A stretch of 36,304 nt of DNA. It comes from a virus. The notes beneath the pieces are model-generated. The model worked only from the letters and a program-made list of their open reading frames with translations. It ran no database searches and was not told the origin of the DNA. The translations under genes and the position numbers were made by a program. Positions within the stretch are counted from its first letter, which is position 1, and every line of letters starts with the position of its first letter. Shown one piece after another: positions 21,445-28,778 of this stretch. The stretch lies in the IMG/VR virus record IMGVR_UViG_3300048102_000104, positions 1 to 36,304 of that record; one strand, 5' to 3'.

Positions 21445-21543
21445 ATGAAGTGCTGCATCTGCAAAACCAAAGACAAATTTATCTGTAAGGTAAAATCTCT
21501 CGCATCCAAGCTCGTAGCTTGGGTTAAATTAATAATCAAATAA
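21445..21543 (+). CDS. 32-aa Cys-rich micro-protein
   Basis: MKCCICKTKDKFICK carries four Cys in 14 residues, a potential metal site, followed by an amphipathic/hydrophobic helix (SLASKLVAWVKLIIK). It starts 2 nt after the previous stop with the same AATTATG context as its neighbours, which makes it more credible than its size suggests. Function unknown. Confidence 0.45.
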   Translation: MKCCICKTKDKFICKVKSLASKLVAWVKLIIK

Positions 21544-21553
21544 AGGAATAATT

Positions 21554-21691
21554 ATGCCAAAGGGAAAAGGAACATACGGAAGCAAAGTAGGTCGTCCATC
21601 TAAAGCTGCTAAGGCTAAGGGGATGAAGAAGATGGCCCCAAGAGGCTTTAAGAAAACACCAAACAAACAAATGGCTAAGAGAAAGAAGTAA
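21554..21691 (+). CDS. 45-aa Lys/Arg-rich micro-protein
   Basis: MPKGKGTYGSKVGRPSKAAK... then RGFKKTPNKQMAKRKK: strongly basic, Gly/Pro-containing and disordered, with no hydrophobic core. It has an AAAGGA Shine-Dalgarno 7 nt before the ATG. The MPKGKGTYGxKxGRP opening is a familiar pattern in small phage structural or DNA-associated ORFs. The stop overlaps the next ATG by 1 nt. Confidence 0.6.
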   Translation: MPKGKGTYGSKVGRPSKAAKAKGMKKMAPRGFKKTPNKQMAKRKK

Positions 21692-21831
21692 TGCCATTTA
21701 GCAAATACAGTCCAAAACAAAAGAAGATAGCTAGGGTGGCTGCACCTCGTAATAAGATTACGGAGGCTGACTTCAAAGTATTAAGGAAATCAAATGCACA
21801 GGAAAATACTAACCGTCGCAAGAAAGCTTGA
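21691..21831 (+). CDS. 46-aa basic micro-protein
   Basis: MPFSKYSPKQKKIARVAAPR then NKITEADFKVLRKS. I recognise the KKxAxVAAPRxKITxADFKxLR pattern from many phage genomes, where it has no assigned function. It starts on the shared A of TAATG and ends 38 nt inside the next gene, in another frame. Confidence 0.65.
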   Translation: MPFSKYSPKQKKIARVAAPRNKITEADFKVLRKSNAQENTNRRKKA

Positions 21832-21916
21832 GCAAGCATCGAAGGCTCACGCTGGTCAAGCGAAGGTTCTTAAATCAATTGTAAAGAATGCCAAAAAAAG
21901 CAAAAAGCGGGGGTAA
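21794..21916 (+). CDS. 40-aa basic helical micro-protein
   Basis: HRKILTVARKLEQASKAHAG then QAKVLKSIVKNAKKSKKRG. A single amphipathic basic helix of the type LTVAxxLxxASKxHAxQAxxL, seen in other phages next to the 46-aa protein family. It overlaps the previous gene by 38 nt and the next by 29 nt in different frames. Supported by pattern and conserved neighbourhood rather than by an RBS. Confidence 0.55.
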   Translation: MHRKILTVARKLEQASKAHAGQAKVLKSIVKNAKKSKKRG

Positions 21917-22058
21917 GATATGTCCAGCAGGTAAGGCCTGGGCGAGACGGACGTTTGACACGTATCCGTCCGCTTATGCTAATATGGCTGCATCTAAGTA
22001 TTGCAAGGATCCGAACTATGCAAAGAAGTCTAAGAGTGCAAAGCGTAAAAGAAAATAA
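21888..22058 (+). CDS. 56-aa conserved basic phage protein (KICPAGKAWA type)
   Basis: Contains KICPAGKAWARRTFDTYPSA followed by YANMAASKYCKDPNYAK, a highly recognisable small phage protein found in many aquatic tailed phages. Two Cys and a dense Lys/Arg tail (KKSKSAKRKRK) suggest nucleic-acid contact, but its role is not established. It begins inside the 40-aa gene and its stop overlaps the next ATG (TAATG). Confidence 0.75.
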   Translation: MPKKAKSGGKICPAGKAWARRTFDTYPSAYANMAASKYCKDPNYAKKSKSAKRKRK

Positions 22059-22300
22059 TGTCTCAACTAGCACAATGGAGAAAACAGAACTGGGTAAGGA
22101 TAGGAACTGATGGATCTATCAAGGGACCTTGCGGAACGTCGAAAGATAAGAAAAACCCTGACCGTTGCCTGCCTAAGAGAAAGGCTCTCAGCCTCACGAA
22201 GGCAGAGAGAGCAAGCACAGCTAGAAAGAAAAAGAAGGCAGGAGCAAGAGGAAAGACAGTCGTAGCCAACACACCCCGAGCAAAGGTAAGAAGTAAATGA
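22058..22300 (+). CDS. 80-aa conserved basic phage protein (WVRIGTDG type)
   Basis: QWRKQNWVRIGTDGSIKGPC then GTSKDKKNPDRCLPKRKALS, with LTKAERASTARKKKKAG in the tail. This is a well-conserved small family in phages, usually found next to the KICPAGKAWA protein. Two Cys (GPC, DRC) might bind metal. Very basic; likely DNA- or virion-associated, not experimentally assigned as far as I know. Confidence 0.75.
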   Translation: MSQLAQWRKQNWVRIGTDGSIKGPCGTSKDKKNPDRCLPKRKALSLTKAERASTARKKKKAGARGKTVVANTPRAKVRSK

Positions 22301-22533
22301 GGAAGGAACACAAGAGCAAGCAAGGAGGACTTACCGCTGCTGGTCGTGCCTACTTCAAGCGCAAGACGGGTGCAAACCTCAAGGCTCCGGTCACGGAATC
22401 CAACCCCAAGGGCAAGAAGCTAGCCCGAAAGAAATCATTTTGTGCCAGAATGTCTGGCGTTAAAGGTCCAATGAAGGACAAAAAAGGAAGACCAACACGG
22501 AAGGCACTAGCCTTGAAGCGTTGGAAATGTTAA
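22297..22533 (+). CDS. DUF6321-like small basic protein, 78 aa
   Basis: Pattern GGLTAAGRAYFKRKTGANLK then KKSFCARMSGVKGPMKDKKG, ending RPTRKALALKRWKC, matches what I know as DUF6321, shared by phages and some giant viruses. Function unknown. Overlaps the upstream gene by 4 nt (ATGA). The invariant-looking RPTRxALAL and K-W-K-C end argue for a folded, selected protein rather than a random basic ORF. Confidence 0.75.
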   Translation: MRKEHKSKQGGLTAAGRAYFKRKTGANLKAPVTESNPKGKKLARKKSFCARMSGVKGPMKDKKGRPTRKALALKRWKC

Positions 22534-22552
22534 TAATTCAATAATTAATACA

Positions 22553-22978
22553 ATGAGAAAAGAAAAATTCCGTCGCGGTACAGCGGCATATCGTCTGGCA
22601 GAGGCTCAAGGTCGTTTGCCCTCACAAATAGCAGCAAAGAAAAAAACTGCAACAGCTGCTCCTAAAGCAAAAGCCGATGCTCCTAAGTCAAAGGCTGTTA
22701 AGAAAGCAGCCGTGAAACGAACACCTAGTGGTCGTAAGGCAAAACCTGCGACGGTCAAAAAGTCTGGCGGCGGTCGTGGCAAGGGCGAGCGTCTAGTCAG
22801 CATGAAGCCTGTTAAGAAATCAGGCGGTAGCCGCAAGGGTTCATCGGGTACAACTAAAGGATCCAAAACATCCCCAAAGGCTACAACACGTTCTAATGCT
22901 AGAACTGGCAAGGGCAAGCAATCTAGGGACACCAAGCTATTTAGCGGTAAGTTTACATCCAGAGGTAATCGTCGTTAA
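22553..22978 (+). CDS. Histone H1-like Lys/Ala/Ser-rich protein, 141 aa
   Basis: After a short ordered start (MRKEKFRRGTAAYRLAEAQG) the protein is a low-complexity tail of K, A, S, G, T, P and R (KKTATAAPKAKADAPKSKAV, then GGGRGKGERL) with almost no hydrophobic residues, like eukaryotic H1 tails and bacterial histone-like proteins. It could neutralise packaged DNA, or bind host DNA after injection. It closes the chain of basic proteins and precedes the tail nozzle gene by 3 nt. Confidence 0.72.
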   Translation: MRKEKFRRGTAAYRLAEAQGRLPSQIAAKKKTATAAPKAKADAPKSKAVKKAAVKRTPSGRKAKPATVKKSGGGRGKGERLVSMKPVKKSGGSRKGSSGTTKGSKTSPKATTRSNARTGKGKQSRDTKLFSGKFTSRGNRR

Positions 22979-22981
22979 TTA

Positions 22982-25276
22982 ATGCAGGAGTACAGGTCAT
23001 ACGCTAGCTTAGATGACCGCATCCTTAATGACGGGGATGTAGGCTTTGTTGGGTTCAACAATAGGCTTAGACCTGATCAGCTACAGGGCGGGATGCTAGC
23101 TGATGCCCAGAACGTTCGCTTTGATCGCAACGGTGAAGCACAGGTCCGCAAGGGTATCGAGGTCATTGAGGCCCCGTTTGCCGTAGGTGGTACTGTCCTT
23201 CGACTGCCTACTACAGCAGAGATTGATGATGGAGTCACGGCTTTGCTTCCTACGACTATTGAGTCAGCTACCCTTGTCGGTGCTGACAATCAGGCTAACA
23301 TTATTATCAATGACCCAGCGGTTGATCCCGGTCATACATTTGTAGCTACTAATGCTGTAACTGTAGAGGGTCTAGGCTTTTCTACAGTTGATCCTAACGG
23401 ATTAAAAACTTTAGTTTCCGTGACTGATAACGGAGATACGAAGACGTTAAAATACGCCCTAACGGGTTCCAACGAAACTTACACAGCCCCGATTGTCCTG
23501 CCTCAACAATTACCATTTACCTTGAATACCAATACAACACAGGCCGTTGTTGGGTTCAATATGGTCCTTGACCAAGGGGCAGTCACCGAGGTCTATGCGA
23601 GTACTGATTTCAGTGACCCCAATGAGAACGCAAGTCAGTACATCCTTATCGCCTCTAATCTGAAGGTTGTTGCTAAGAATCTAGCGACGAACGCTACCGT
23701 AGATATTGCTTATCCAGCTGGCGAAACTGTGCCGCCTGAATCATCAATGCTCCAAGCATTCAACAAGGTGTTCATCTTCCGCAAGGGTCAAGTAGCCCTG
23801 GAATGGGATGGTTCGTTTAGCGGAACCCCTGCGTTTACTAAAGTAGCCAGCGGAACCTATACGCAGCCCGTGGTCATAGTAACTCCAGCTAGCGGCTTTT
23901 CTATAACTAATAATGTAGCAACCGTCGATTTAGGTGCTGGTACACACGGGTTAGCTGTAGGAGATACAATAACCTTATTGGAATCTAATAGTAGTGGATT
24001 GACGGTCGGTGATGATTTTGTGGTATCAACCGTTGTTGATGCAAACGAATTTAAATTCTTTGTCAATTCTCCTGATGTTGCTACTCATACTGGGACAGTT
24101 CCAGAATTTTCAAAAAGAGTATCCGTAGGTCTTGGGTTCACCCATATGCCAGCCCCAGAGTTTGCTGTATATCATCAGCGTAGGTTGGTCATGCCGTTTC
24201 AGTTCTCGGTCGATGCAAGTGCGAACTCATATACATCAAGGGGAATCATAGATGAGGTCATTGCTTCAGATATTCTTGACTCCGACACCTATGACCAAAT
24301 CTACGCTCAGTACAGATTCAACGCAGGTGAAGCTGACTTCACTGTAGGGCTGCACTCCTTCTCCGAGGACAACCTGATGGTCTTCAACCGTAACAGCATT
24401 CACCTAATATCTAACACAACGTCCCTGCAAGCGGCTAGCACTAAACTACTGACCGATGAGGTTGGTTGCGTAGCCCGTCAGAGCATCCAGCAGGTCGGCA
24501 GTCAAGTTATATTCCTGTCCGACAATGGTGTTTACAGCACTCAGTTCTTTGATGAATACAATCTCCGTGGAACGGAGACTCCTCTGAGTGAACCCATTAA
24601 CAAGACAATTAAGAGAATCAACAAGGATCAGAGTAGCCAGGCCGTAGCCGTTTACTTCGACAATCGTTACTTCATTGCCGTGCCTCTTGATGATGCACTT
24701 CGCAATAACGCTATACTTATCTACAACTTCTTGAACAAACAATGGGAGAGCATAGACAATGTTGATAGCACGGACTGGGACATCGATAACCTAATAGTTG
24801 CTGGTGAAGGAAGCAAGCGGGGTGTTTACGCTATTAATCGACTAGGCGGCATCCACAAGGTAGATGCCCGGTTACAGGGCGATGACTTGATTAATGTAAG
24901 CATTGGAGGTTCTAATGAAACCAAGACTGTTAAGGGAAGCATCACTACTCGTCAGTACACCTTTGGCAACATGAGCAGAAAGAATTGGAAAGAGTTCCAG
25001 ATGCACGTAGAAAGTAGTGCAGATAATACCAGCAACTTTGACCTATCGGCTGAGACAGAGAACCCAGACGGGACCTTTACCCTAGGAACTCTTACTAGCT
25101 TCAATGGAAACGCTAATCTGCCGAAGGCAGAGGATGTGTCCATACGTGGTAGAATAGGTAACCGCAGAGGTCACGGAATTCAATTTACAGTAAACAATAC
25201 ACAAGGACGACCAAGAATTAGGTCACTACAAACTCAAGGATCAACCTCCTTTAGATCAACACAGAAAGCAGAATAA
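22982..25276 (+). CDS. Tail tubular/nozzle protein (gp12/tail-tube B type)
   Basis: Large (764 aa) beta-rich protein opening with DDRILNDGDVGFVGFNNRLR, then LADAQNVRFDRNGEAQVRKG, the hallmark beginning of tubular/nozzle proteins of short-tailed phages. The central part contains inserted beta domains (for example IVTPASGFSITNNVATVDLG, about 296-315), and the C-terminal propeller region has DNRYFIAVPLDD and IYNFLNKQWESID. It forms the distal tail tube and seals DNA. Its stop overlaps the next ATG by 1 nt. Confidence 0.82.
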   Translation: MQEYRSYASLDDRILNDGDVGFVGFNNRLRPDQLQGGMLADAQNVRFDRNGEAQVRKGIEVIEAPFAVGGTVLRLPTTAEIDDGVTALLPTTIESATLVGADNQANIIINDPAVDPGHTFVATNAVTVEGLGFSTVDPNGLKTLVSVTDNGDTKTLKYALTGSNETYTAPIVLPQQLPFTLNTNTTQAVVGFNMVLDQGAVTEVYASTDFSDPNENASQYILIASNLKVVAKNLATNATVDIAYPAGETVPPESSMLQAFNKVFIFRKGQVALEWDGSFSGTPAFTKVASGTYTQPVVIVTPASGFSITNNVATVDLGAGTHGLAVGDTITLLESNSSGLTVGDDFVVSTVVDANEFKFFVNSPDVATHTGTVPEFSKRVSVGLGFTHMPAPEFAVYHQRRLVMPFQFSVDASANSYTSRGIIDEVIASDILDSDTYDQIYAQYRFNAGEADFTVGLHSFSEDNLMVFNRNSIHLISNTTSLQAASTKLLTDEVGCVARQSIQQVGSQVIFLSDNGVYSTQFFDEYNLRGTETPLSEPINKTIKRINKDQSSQAVAVYFDNRYFIAVPLDDALRNNAILIYNFLNKQWESIDNVDSTDWDIDNLIVAGEGSKRGVYAINRLGGIHKVDARLQGDDLINVSIGGSNETKTVKGSITTRQYTFGNMSRKNWKEFQMHVESSADNTSNFDLSAETENPDGTFTLGTLTSFNGNANLPKAEDVSIRGRIGNRRGHGIQFTVNNTQGRPRIRSLQTQGSTSFRSTQKAE

Positions 25277-25980
25277 TGGCAAGATTTGTAACAGGCAAAA
25301 CATTTGGAACAACCGAGACGGTAACGGCAGCTTTGCTCAATCAGGCTGTCAATGACGCTGCAATATCAACGGACTCCGTGGACAATTCTACAATAGAAGT
25401 AAATTCTAATGCGCTTCGATTAAAGGACTCCGGTATAACAACTGCTAAGATTGCAGATAGCTCAAGCAAAACAACTGGTGTAACCTTTGCTAAGATGCAG
25501 CACATCAGCACAGCCAAGGTGCTTGGTCGGGCTTCTGCTAGCGAAGGAGACGTAGAAGAGGCATTTGATTTCAAGGATGAAGATGATATGTCATCCAATA
25601 GTGCTACTGCACTAGCGTCTCAACAAAGCATTAAGGCTTATGTAGATTCAGTTACAATAGGTATCAATCAAACGTGGCAGGCAGTTACTCGTGTTATAGA
25701 TGACACTACAGAATACACTAATAGTACAGCAAAACCAATAACCGTTCTAGTAAATGCTAGATACTTAGATGTAGGGAATGCTGATGACCTTCAGGTTTAC
25801 ATGAGAATTAAACCCAGTGGAGGTTCTTTTCAGACTTTACCTCTCATAGACCAGCTAGGTTTTAGTGGATATTCTTCTGACACAGGCAGTGCTATTATTC
25901 CGCCCGGTTCTACCTATAAGTTTGTTCAAGGTACTGAAGGTCCTACTATTACAAGTTTTCAATTTTATGAATTAAGGTAA
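25276..25980 (+). CDS. Tail fibre/appendage protein, paralogue 1 (234 aa)
   Basis: N-terminal ~125 residues share with the gene at 26019 the elements GKTF, LNQ-V, G(I/A)-x-x-A-x(2)-GIT, and a SIKxxV helix typical of phage fibre repeat domains (LASQQSIKAYVDS). The C-terminal ~105 residues form a different beta sandwich (TWQAVTRVIDDTTEYTNSTA...) that may be the tip. It follows the nozzle protein, the usual place for T7-like fibre genes. Exactly the same length as its paralogue. Confidence 0.75.
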   Translation: MARFVTGKTFGTTETVTAALLNQAVNDAAISTDSVDNSTIEVNSNALRLKDSGITTAKIADSSSKTTGVTFAKMQHISTAKVLGRASASEGDVEEAFDFKDEDDMSSNSATALASQQSIKAYVDSVTIGINQTWQAVTRVIDDTTEYTNSTAKPITVLVNARYLDVGNADDLQVYMRIKPSGGSFQTLPLIDQLGFSGYSSDTGSAIIPPGSTYKFVQGTEGPTITSFQFYELR

Positions 25981-26006
25981 TGAATCCTCTCCTTCAATCA
26001 CTTTAA
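25980..26006 (+). pseudogene. Nine-codon remnant of the start of the 160-aa gene (duplication scar)
   Basis: ATG-AAT-CCT-CTC-CTT-CAA-TCA-CTT-TAA encodes MNPLLQSL and stops. The intact gene at 26733 begins ATG-AAT-CCC-CTC-CTG-CAA-TCA-GTT-CAA (MNPLLQSVQ), so 23 of 27 bases match, with changes mainly at third positions. It lies directly behind the first fibre, exactly as the intact gene lies behind the second fibre. This is best read as the junction left by tandem duplication of the fibre gene. Confidence 0.75.
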
Positions 26007-26018
26007 AGGTTTAATAAT

Positions 26019-26723
26019 ATGGCAGTAATAACATCAGGAAAAACATTTGCTAACGGCGAACAGCTATCGGCAGACAAACTTAATCAAGTAATCACGGCGG
26101 CGACCTTTAATCAAGCGGACGCTGTTGATGGCAGTACGATGACCCTCATTGGCGGTGCAATCGCAGTAGCTGATAATGGCATTACCTTCTCCAAGCTAGC
26201 AGATGTTATTGACGATGACACAATGGCTACGGCTAGCTCTACTAAATTAGCGACTTCCGAAAGCATTAAAGAGTTCGTAACTGTTAAACAAAGAACACGG
26301 GTATCTAGCACTACGCCGCTTACAATAACAAATGTCATTCCTGCGGACGATACAACTCCCTTGGTAGGTGAAGGAACTCAAATCCTAACAACTTCATTTA
26401 CTCCTACGTCTACGAGTAATAAAATTGAAGTACAATTCAACGGTTTATTAGCTAATGCTTCAGCAGGAGGCGAAACGGTAATAGCTTTGTTTGAAGGCAG
26501 CACCTGTGTAGGAGCAAGATGGATAAGCCAATCGTCATCAGGAACGGCTATTTCTTCTTTACAATTTCAATTTACTCCATCAAGCACAGATGCGGCAACC
26601 TATAGTCTGCGAGTTGGTCCAGGAGCAACTGGCACTTCTTTCGTCAACAAAGACAATGCTTCTGCTTTTACGCTCGGAGATTTAATGGAATACAGTATGA
26701 CTGTTCTTGAAGTAAAATCTTAA
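26019..26723 (+). CDS. Tail fibre/appendage protein, paralogue 2 (234 aa)
   Basis: Paralogue of 25276-25980 by N-terminal pattern (ITSGKTFANGEQLSADKLNQ; DNGITFSKLADVIDDDTMAT; LATSESIKEFV). DDDTMATAS...SESIKxFV is a classic phage fibre shaft motif. The C-terminal half (about 105-234) is a beta domain unlike paralogue 1 (TSFTPTSTSNKIEVQFNG). Different tips on related shafts suggest recognition of two receptors or a heterotypic fibre. Confidence 0.75.
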   Translation: MAVITSGKTFANGEQLSADKLNQVITAATFNQADAVDGSTMTLIGGAIAVADNGITFSKLADVIDDDTMATASSTKLATSESIKEFVTVKQRTRVSSTTPLTITNVIPADDTTPLVGEGTQILTTSFTPTSTSNKIEVQFNGLLANASAGGETVIALFEGSTCVGARWISQSSSGTAISSLQFQFTPSSTDAATYSLRVGPGATGTSFVNKDNASAFTLGDLMEYSMTVLEVKS

Positions 26724-26732
26724 TAATTTAAA

Positions 26733-27215
26733 ATGAATCCCCTCCTGCAATCAGTTCAAATAGCGTTGCAAAATGCTACACAGAAAGAAGCCATTGACTT
26801 TATTAATAAGGTCGTGGATTTCTGTATTGAACACGAGAACGGGAGAGTACTAGAGGGATGGCCAGAGGATCGGATGCAGTTACTCATTGCTTATCATTTA
26901 GCCAAGCATACCTTCCTGTGCGAACAGGACGAAGAAGGTAATATACAAGGTATATTTATGTGGTATAATTGCAACGAGGACGACGGATGGCCCTTTGTTC
27001 AGAACTGGGAGGCCGATGACCCCGAAGGTAACGCAATATTTATGGCCTTCTTATTCGCAGAAAGTACCGATACCTTTAAACGACTTACACAGAACTTTAT
27101 TATCAAATGCCCCGAAGTCATGCAAAAGAAACTACTGGGCGTAAGATACAGAAATCAAAAACCTACTAAGGTTGAGTACACACCTAAATTATTTAACAGA
27201 ATACTAAGCATATAA
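26733..27215 (+). CDS. Hypothetical protein, 160 aa (possible acetyltransferase-like fold)
   Basis: Unassigned. The arrangement of a helix (DRMQLLIAYHLAKHTFLCEQ), a strand pair (GNIQGIFMWYNC) and a second helix after NAIFMAFLFAESTDTFKRLT, with LLGVRYRNQKPTKVEYTPKL at the end, is reminiscent of small GNAT-like proteins at the gp13 position of T7-like phages. I see no clear acetyl-CoA P-loop. It lies between the fibres and the ejection proteins. Its first seven codons are duplicated at 25980. Confidence 0.65.
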   Translation: MNPLLQSVQIALQNATQKEAIDFINKVVDFCIEHENGRVLEGWPEDRMQLLIAYHLAKHTFLCEQDEEGNIQGIFMWYNCNEDDGWPFVQNWEADDPEGNAIFMAFLFAESTDTFKRLTQNFIIKCPEVMQKKLLGVRYRNQKPTKVEYTPKLFNRILSI

Positions 27216-27219
27216 TATT

Positions 27220-28116
27220 ATGGGAGGCAAAGGAAGATCATCACCACCACCACCGCCACAAGTTGACCCAGGTGAGTCAATGGGCGAATACTTATTCGGT
27301 AAAGGCTTTAGCGATTACCAAGGCGTTACTGACCCTCGATTGCAGGACAAGTTACTTGCCGCTGAACGAAGGAATCGTCCCGAATACACGGCACTGGAGC
27401 TTGCGGACATTGAGACAATGGCATTCGGTCGTGATGGCCAAGAAGGACTTGTCCAGTTACTTGGTAGACAAGCAGAAGAGTCCGGCGAAATACAGAGAAG
27501 AGAACTCCAGAGGCAACGTGAAGCCGACGTAGGTGCGTTAGAAGAATTTGCACCACGTGCTGTAGAGGCTTTCCGTTCCGCTGATCCACGTAGCGCAGCC
27601 CTAGCTGATGCAGCCCAACAGCAAGCCCTTGGACTTTTTAGTGAAGCTGGAGGTCCATTGTCCCCAGAACGCCGCCGATTGGCAGAACAGGCTGCTCGTG
27701 CTGGTTCACTATCCCGTGGTCGCATTGGAGATGAATCCTCGGTTGCCTCTGAAATACTTAATCGTGAACAGTTCAGATCCGGTCTTCGTCAGGAGGCAAG
27801 ACAGGCTGGTGCTGGTGCATTTGGTATGCAGCGTCAAATGGCGGGTGATCTGGGTAGTGCTATTCTTGGTCGTCCTTCAGCGGCTATTGGTCTAGGTGGT
27901 CAAGTTCTAGGACAGGCACAGCAAGGCGCAGCAGGTCAAATGGGACCTCAGCTATTTGATCCTAACGTAGGTATCAACATGGCTCTGCAACAGCGATCAC
28001 AGGACATTAATTACCAGGGTGCAATGGCTCAGGCTGGTGCTGCACGGAGTGCTGGTAGGAGTTCAATGTTTGGTTCAATTGCAGGTGGACTATTAGGTAA
28101 CACAGGTTTATTTTAA
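27220..28116 (+). CDS. Probable internal virion/ejection protein (gp14 position), 298 aa
   Basis: Begins MGGKGRSSPPPPPQVDPGES, a Gly/Pro lead typical of short-tailed-phage internal proteins. Then come long Arg/Glu/Ala/Gln helices (EIQRRELQRQREADVGALEE), a PLSPERRRLAEQAARAGSL segment, an Ala/Gly/Gln-rich half (QVLGQAQQGAAGQM) and a small Gly-rich hydrophobic end (SIAGGLLGNTGLF). Such proteins form part of the trans-envelope channel during DNA ejection. Assignment by composition and order. Confidence 0.7.
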   Translation: MGGKGRSSPPPPPQVDPGESMGEYLFGKGFSDYQGVTDPRLQDKLLAAERRNRPEYTALELADIETMAFGRDGQEGLVQLLGRQAEESGEIQRRELQRQREADVGALEEFAPRAVEAFRSADPRSAALADAAQQQALGLFSEAGGPLSPERRRLAEQAARAGSLSRGRIGDESSVASEILNREQFRSGLRQEARQAGAGAFGMQRQMAGDLGSAILGRPSAAIGLGGQVLGQAQQGAAGQMGPQLFDPNVGINMALQQRSQDINYQGAMAQAGAARSAGRSSMFGSIAGGLLGNTGLF

Positions 28117-28128
28117 CAATTAAAGAGT

Positions 28129-28752
28129 ATGGCATTTCAAGCAGGATCAACAATACGCCCAGAACTGGGTAACGCGGACTACAGTGGCTTTGCAAGGGCC
28201 GCAGAGATACGGGCTAATAGTCAAGCACAGCTAGGCTCGCAGCTAGGTGCTGCCATCGGCGGTGCAATCGCTGCTAGTAAACAAAAAAAACAAGAGAAGG
28301 CGTTAAGCGAACAAGCGGCTAATCTGGTATTTAGTTTTGCGAATGCTAATCCTGAAGCTGGTAAACAGCTTGGTATTGAAACTTTGGACGATGCAAAGGT
28401 GGTAGTCAAAACACTGGGAGGTGCAAAGCCTACACTTGGATTGCTCATGGAGCTTCAGCCATCTCAGCAAGAGGACCCAACGACATCGACACAGATGATA
28501 TCGATTGGTCGTATGCTAGAAAGACCTGAGTTCTCAAACATTGAGTTCGACGAGACGGGTAAGGCATTCATGAAGGTTCCTAATAAAGACACCTTCAATC
28601 CATTTGACTCAAAAAGAATCCCCGCCCCGGAGTCAATAACAAGTATGCCTGGATTTAAGGATTACGAAGAATCCAGAAGAACTGTTCCAAAGGTTGATAC
28701 AAATCAATTACCAGACCTAGATAGCGACGATCCAATCCTCATCTTGCAATAA
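28129..28752 (+). CDS. Probable internal virion/ejection protein (gp15 position), 207 aa
   Basis: Begins MAFQAGSTIRPELGNADYSG and then a small-residue-rich helix (AQLGSQLGAAIGGAIAASKQ) that could insert in or cross a membrane. The rest is soluble and acidic. Position between a gp14-type and a giant gp16-type protein suggests an ejection complex subunit. It is shorter than the T7 gp15 (747 aa), so the analogy is positional only. Confidence 0.6.
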   Translation: MAFQAGSTIRPELGNADYSGFARAAEIRANSQAQLGSQLGAAIGGAIAASKQKKQEKALSEQAANLVFSFANANPEAGKQLGIETLDDAKVVVKTLGGAKPTLGLLMELQPSQQEDPTTSTQMISIGRMLERPEFSNIEFDETGKAFMKVPNKDTFNPFDSKRIPAPESITSMPGFKDYEESRRTVPKVDTNQLPDLDSDDPILILQ

Positions 28753-28778
28753 GTATACCTACAAGGTATGATGTCATT

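Noticed and set aside
22063-22935. Long leftward hydrophobic frames opposite the basic genes
   Set aside because: They are the expected antisense of Lys/Arg-rich codons; no leader, terminator or overlap signature supports them.
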